A stretch of DNA of 64,000 nt from Ovis canadensis (lineage: Eukaryota; Chordata; Mammalia; Artiodactyla; Bovidae), in contig NC_091251.1 of assembly GCF_042477335.2 (NCBI RefSeq), forward strand, positions 33,248,501 through 33,312,500, given 5' to 3'. The translations under genes and the position numbers were made by a program. This document shows, one piece after another, positions 60,373 through 64,000 of the stretch; positions within the stretch are counted from its first letter, which is position 1; each line of letters begins with the position of its first letter. The notes below the pieces were generated by a model. That model made no database searches and was not told where the DNA came from. It worked only from the letters and a program-made list of their open reading frames with translations.

Positions 60373-61908
60373 TTTCACACTATACACAAAAATAAACTCA
60401 AAATGGCTTAAATACTTTAAGACATGACACCATAAAACTCCTGGAAGAGAAGAGAGGCAAAACATTGTCAGACATAAATTGGAGCTATATTTTCTTAGAT
60501 CAGTCTTCCAAGGCAAAAGAAATTAAACCCCAAAATAAACAAATGGAACCTAATGGAATTTAGAAGCTTCTGAACAGCAAAGGAAACCATAAACAAAAGG
60601 GGAAAAGCCTACAGAATGGGCAGAAACATCTGCAAACCATGTGACCAACACAGGCGTAATTTCCAAAGTATATAAACAGCTCATACAACTCAGTATCGGA
60701 AAAACAATCCAATCAAAAAATGGGCAAAAGGGGACTTCTCCGGTGGTGCAGTGGTCAGGGTACATGGGCTCCATGCTTGGTCTGGCAAGATCCCACATGC
60801 TGTGGAGCAACTAAGCCCACTCACCACAACTACTGAGCCCACACGCCACTGCCGAGCCGATGAGCCCTAGAACCTGTGCTCCGCGACAAGAGAAGTCACT
60901 GCAAGGAGAGGCCCATGCACTGCAAAAGGGAGCTCCCCACTCACTGCAGCTAGAGAAAGCCTGCTCGCAGCAGTAAGACCCAGCACAGCCAAAAATAAAA
61001 GTTTAGAAATATTTTTTAAATGGGCAGAAGATCTAAATAGACATTTCTCTAAAGAAGATATACTGATGGCTAACAGGCACATGAAACTTTGCTCAACATT
61101 ATCAGAGAAATGCAAATCAAAACGACCGTGAAGTATCACCTTCCATGGATCAGAATGGCCATAACTGAAAAGTCTACAAATAATAAGTGCTGGAGAGGGT
61201 GTAGAGTAAAGGGAACCCTCCTACACTATTGGTGGGAATGTAAATTGGTGCAGCCATAGTGGAAAACAGTACGGCGATTAAAACTGAAAATAGAGTCACC
61301 ATATGATCCAGCAATCCCACTCCTGAGCATATTTCCAAAAAAGACAAAAAGTTTAATTTGAAAAGCACATACCCCAGTGTTCACAGCATTATTTGCAATA
61401 GGCAAGACATGGAAGCAATCTAAGTGTCCAACAACAGATGAAGATGTGGGGTATATGTATATACACATATACAATGGAATATTACTCAGCCATAAAAAAG
61501 AATGAAAAATGCCTTTTGCAGCAACATGGATGGACCTAGAAATTATCTAAGTGAAGTCAGAGAAATACAAATATTATATGATATCACTCACATGTGGAAT
61601 CTAAAAAAGAATACAAATGAACTTATTTACAAAACAGGAATAGACTCACAGACATAGAAAACAAACTTATGGTTACCAAAGGGGGAAGGGGAGGAAGGGA
61701 TGAATTAGGATTGTGGGATTAACAGATACACACTACTATATATAAAAGAAACAAGGACTTACTGCATAGCAGAACTATATTCAGTATCTTGCAATAATAA
61801 TCTATAATGGAAATCATCTGAAAAAAAATGTACATAACTGAACCACTTTGTTTAGTACTTTTGAAACTAAAACAATAGTTAATCAACTGTAGTTCAATTG
61901 AAAAAAAA
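60373..61908 (+). mobile_element. L1 3' portion, interrupted by a SINE
   Basis: L1 ORF2 C-terminal region and 3' UTR, ending in an A-tract. It contains the usual AATGGAATATTACTCAGCC stretch near 61470. Short flanking CTCAGCT copies (60366-60372 and 61909-61915) may be the duplication. A CHR-type SINE splits it at 60731-61017. All frames are broken. Confidence 0.8.
60731..61017 (+). mobile_element. CHR-type tRNA-derived SINE nested in L1
   Basis: Starts GGGACTTCTCCGGTGGTGCAG and ends in AAAATAAAAG-like tail sequence. The duplication AAATGGGCAAAAG (60718-60730) versus AAATGGGCAGAAG (61018-61030) shows it entered the L1 after that had inserted. Confidence 0.85.
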
Positions 61909-61919
61909 CTCAGCTCTGA

Positions 61920-63160
61920 TTAGAGCCAAACTAACCCTATTTCATTTGTTCCTTCAATCCAGGAACTCTTAAGATTGGGGTCTTGTTTTTTCCTTTAGTG
62001 CCTGAAACATAGCAAATATTTGTCAAATGAATGTACAATTACCCTAAATTTACAACCACTGAATATTAAGGCTGAATGGGATTCCAAAATCTAGTCCAAG
62101 ACTTGTCTTCATGGTGAGAAAACAGAGGCCCATACAGACCGTTTCTGCCAGACCACACAGCTCTGTAGTGGCAGCCTGGTTGGGAGCTCGACTCTTCTGA
62201 ATTCCAGTGCTCTCAGTCCTTCCATGGTGCCTGGCTAGACTGGCTTCTACATGATACTTACAAATTGTTTTGATCATATATTGCCAATGTTCCTAAGGGT
62301 TAACACTGGGGCACACATATGATAAATTTGGGGGTACCTGCCTTTAAGGAAGGCACTTATAACCTAGTCTAAGAGATAAGGGATACAGTAATTTGTTCAT
62401 TCACTTAACAAATATTTATTACATGCCTACCATGTATCAGGCAGTCCTCCAGGCACTGAGGGTGTAGCAATGAACAAAATAAGTCCCTGTTCTCAAGGAA
62501 TAGGAAAGGAGTGATGATAACCAAACAGACAAATAGAAACATATGTCATAATCTGTGCTGTGAAGAAAAATGAGGCAGCATAATGAAATAGTGAGGGGTG
62601 CTATTTGGGTCAGGTGCTCCGGGAAGCTCTCTGAAGAGAAGGGGTAAAGCCAGTGTGCTTACCTGAAAGAAGAGTGTATCTGACACACACACAAAAAAAA
62701 CACAAAACAAAACTTAGCAAGCACAGAGGTCCTGAGGCAGAAATGTGTTTGGCGGGTTCAAGGAGCCTAGAGCAAAGTGACTAAGAAGAATGGCAAGGGG
62801 TGAGGTTAGAAAGGTGGATAGGAGTCACATTGCCTTGGAGGCCAAGGAAAGGATTTGGGCTCTTCCCTGAGTGAACAGAAAACTATTGGAGAGCTTTGAG
62901 CAGAGGAGTGACATGATGAGATCTATGTGTTAAGAGGATCTCTTCTGTGTTGAGAATGGACTGATGGTGAACAAGAGAGGGAGCAGAAAAGATGTGGAAG
63001 GAAGCGGAAAGAAGAGGTGTGTGAGATAACAGTGGTTGAACAATCAGTCTTAGCGAGGGAAGCAGAGGCCAGATTCTAGAGAGAATTCTGAAAGGGATGC
63101 TAGAACCAGCTGATGGGTTGGAGGTGGGGTATGACGGAACAGGAAGTAAAGGGCCTGTGC
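61920..63160. repeat. Old mammalian interspersed repeats
   Basis: TTCATTCACTTAACAAATATTT ... ATGTATCAGGCAGTCC, then TTGGAGAGCTTTGAGCAGAGGAG phrases are familiar mammal-wide repeat words. They are probably LINE-derived, and the family is not settled. No gene is seen. Confidence 0.5.
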
Positions 63161-64000
63161 CTCTGCGCAGTCAGCACCCGACTTCCTCACTGCCTATGCA
63201 GGTGCCTGTCTCGGGAGGGACAAGGAAGGTCCAAGGAGGCGGGACGGCTCCAAAGCAGCGCTGATGTTTGTCAGGTGAGACAGTAAGGACTTTCTCAAGA
63301 AGCCAGACGTCTGTCTAGACTTAATGATGTGGCTGAACCACTCAAAGCTCATATAAGTGACATCACAGGAAGGAGCTGGTTTGGAAGGTTCCTGCTCTGC
63401 CCATCTGGTGTCCTGTACGGGGAGGGGGAAGCGGTGGCTATGGCAGTTGGGTAAGTGGTGAACTAGTTTGGTGAAGGTGAACGTCCAGAGAGATAGGAGG
63501 ACCACTGGCCTTGGGAAGAACTTCCAATTTGGGAGCAAGATAAACACGAGGTAAGGGAGAGAGGTGTTGGTGGATTTGGGCCCCTGGGATCCCCGCAAAT
63601 AGAGTGCTGCTGACATGGCAGTCTAGGTTAGGCTGTCTGACGTGGGGCTCAGGCGGAGTAAGGAGACCAGCATGGCAGCAACTTTCAGTTAGGGTGACAG
63701 TGCCGCAGACACTGGGAGAGAGTCCCCAGGACCTGATCTGCCTTGGGCACAGGAGGCTCAGCCCCTCGTCCCTCTTGATGTCCTCCCATGCCAGGCCCCA
63801 GGGCCTCGAGCTCATGGTTTCAGGTCTGTTCATTGAGGCTTCCAGGTAGGAGTTCAACCGTGGGCCGAATCAGAGGCCTCTAGCCACAGGCTGTGGACAC
63901 TGGACTTTCCCATGAGAGAAGGTGGCTCAGAACCCTTCTTGGTGGCTGACCCCAACCCTCCCTCCAGTCCTGGTTGCCTGGAGAATACAGAGAGCTGGGC
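63161..64000. other. Right-hand flank without a recognised gene
   Basis: Two overlapping minus-strand open frames of 139-140 codons show no family match. In human the next gene is IRF9, but no IRF9 exon was found here. Confidence 0.45.

Noticed and set aside
63194-63857. Possible IRF9 3' exons at the right edge
   Set aside because: Synteny predicts IRF9 next, but neither minus-strand frame resembles an IRF domain or the known C-terminus.

Overview
This is nuclear DNA from a ruminant, most likely a bovid. It carries many Bov-tA/BovA SINEs, two BovB (RTE) LINE copies and cetartiodactyl tRNA-derived CHR-type SINEs. The coding exons match mammalian orthologues of one conserved block (human 14q11-q12, read in reverse). 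The species within Bovidae cannot be fixed from the sequence alone.

Nine complete protein-coding genes were read exon by exon with GT/AG junctions and checked for phase. In order they are: TINF2 (+, shelterin, 451 aa), GMPR2 (-, GMP reductase 2, 348 aa), NEDD8 (+, ubiquitin-like modifier, 81 aa), MDP1 (+, HAD phosphatase, 164 aa), CHMP4A (+, ESCRT-III, 222 aa), TSSK4 (-, testis-specific kinase, 326 aa), TM9SF1 (+, nonaspanin, 605 aa), IPO4 (+, importin-4, 1080 aa) and REC8 (-, meiotic kleisin, 584 aa). The genes are not one pathway. They are a dense housekeeping cluster (TINF2, GMPR2, NEDD8, MDP1, CHMP4A, TM9SF1, IPO4) holding two germline genes (TSSK4, REC8).

Layout: 1-4200 is repeat-rich flank ending in the TINF2 promoter. 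4.6-6.96 kb is TINF2. 7.4-13.8 kb is GMPR2, head-to-head with NEDD8 (14.4-22.3 kb) across a compact bidirectional promoter. 23.3-24.7 kb is MDP1, 25.2-28.6 kb CHMP4A and 29.6-32.0 kb TSSK4. 32-39 kb is a gene-free island with a BovB fragment, a U6-L1 chimeric retrocopy and a second inverted BovB copy. 39-45 kb is TM9SF1. IPO4 starts about 350 bp beyond its poly(A) signal and runs to 53.87 kb, where it meets REC8 tail to tail with poly(A) signals 5 bp apart. REC8 ends at its start codon near 59.08 kb under a CCAAT-rich promoter. 60-64 kb is L1, a nested SINE and old repeats.

Most notable: (1) a full-length U6 snRNA sequence joined directly to an L1 3' end, with a poly(A) tail and a perfect 15-bp target-site duplication; (2) the interlocked IPO4/REC8 poly(A) signals; (3) facing ZNF143-type motifs in the GMPR2/NEDD8 promoter; (4) a four-fold CCAAT array upstream of REC8; (5) a TINF2 intron-6 donor that overlaps an in-frame stop codon. 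No operon, CRISPR array, phage or clearly new protein system was seen.
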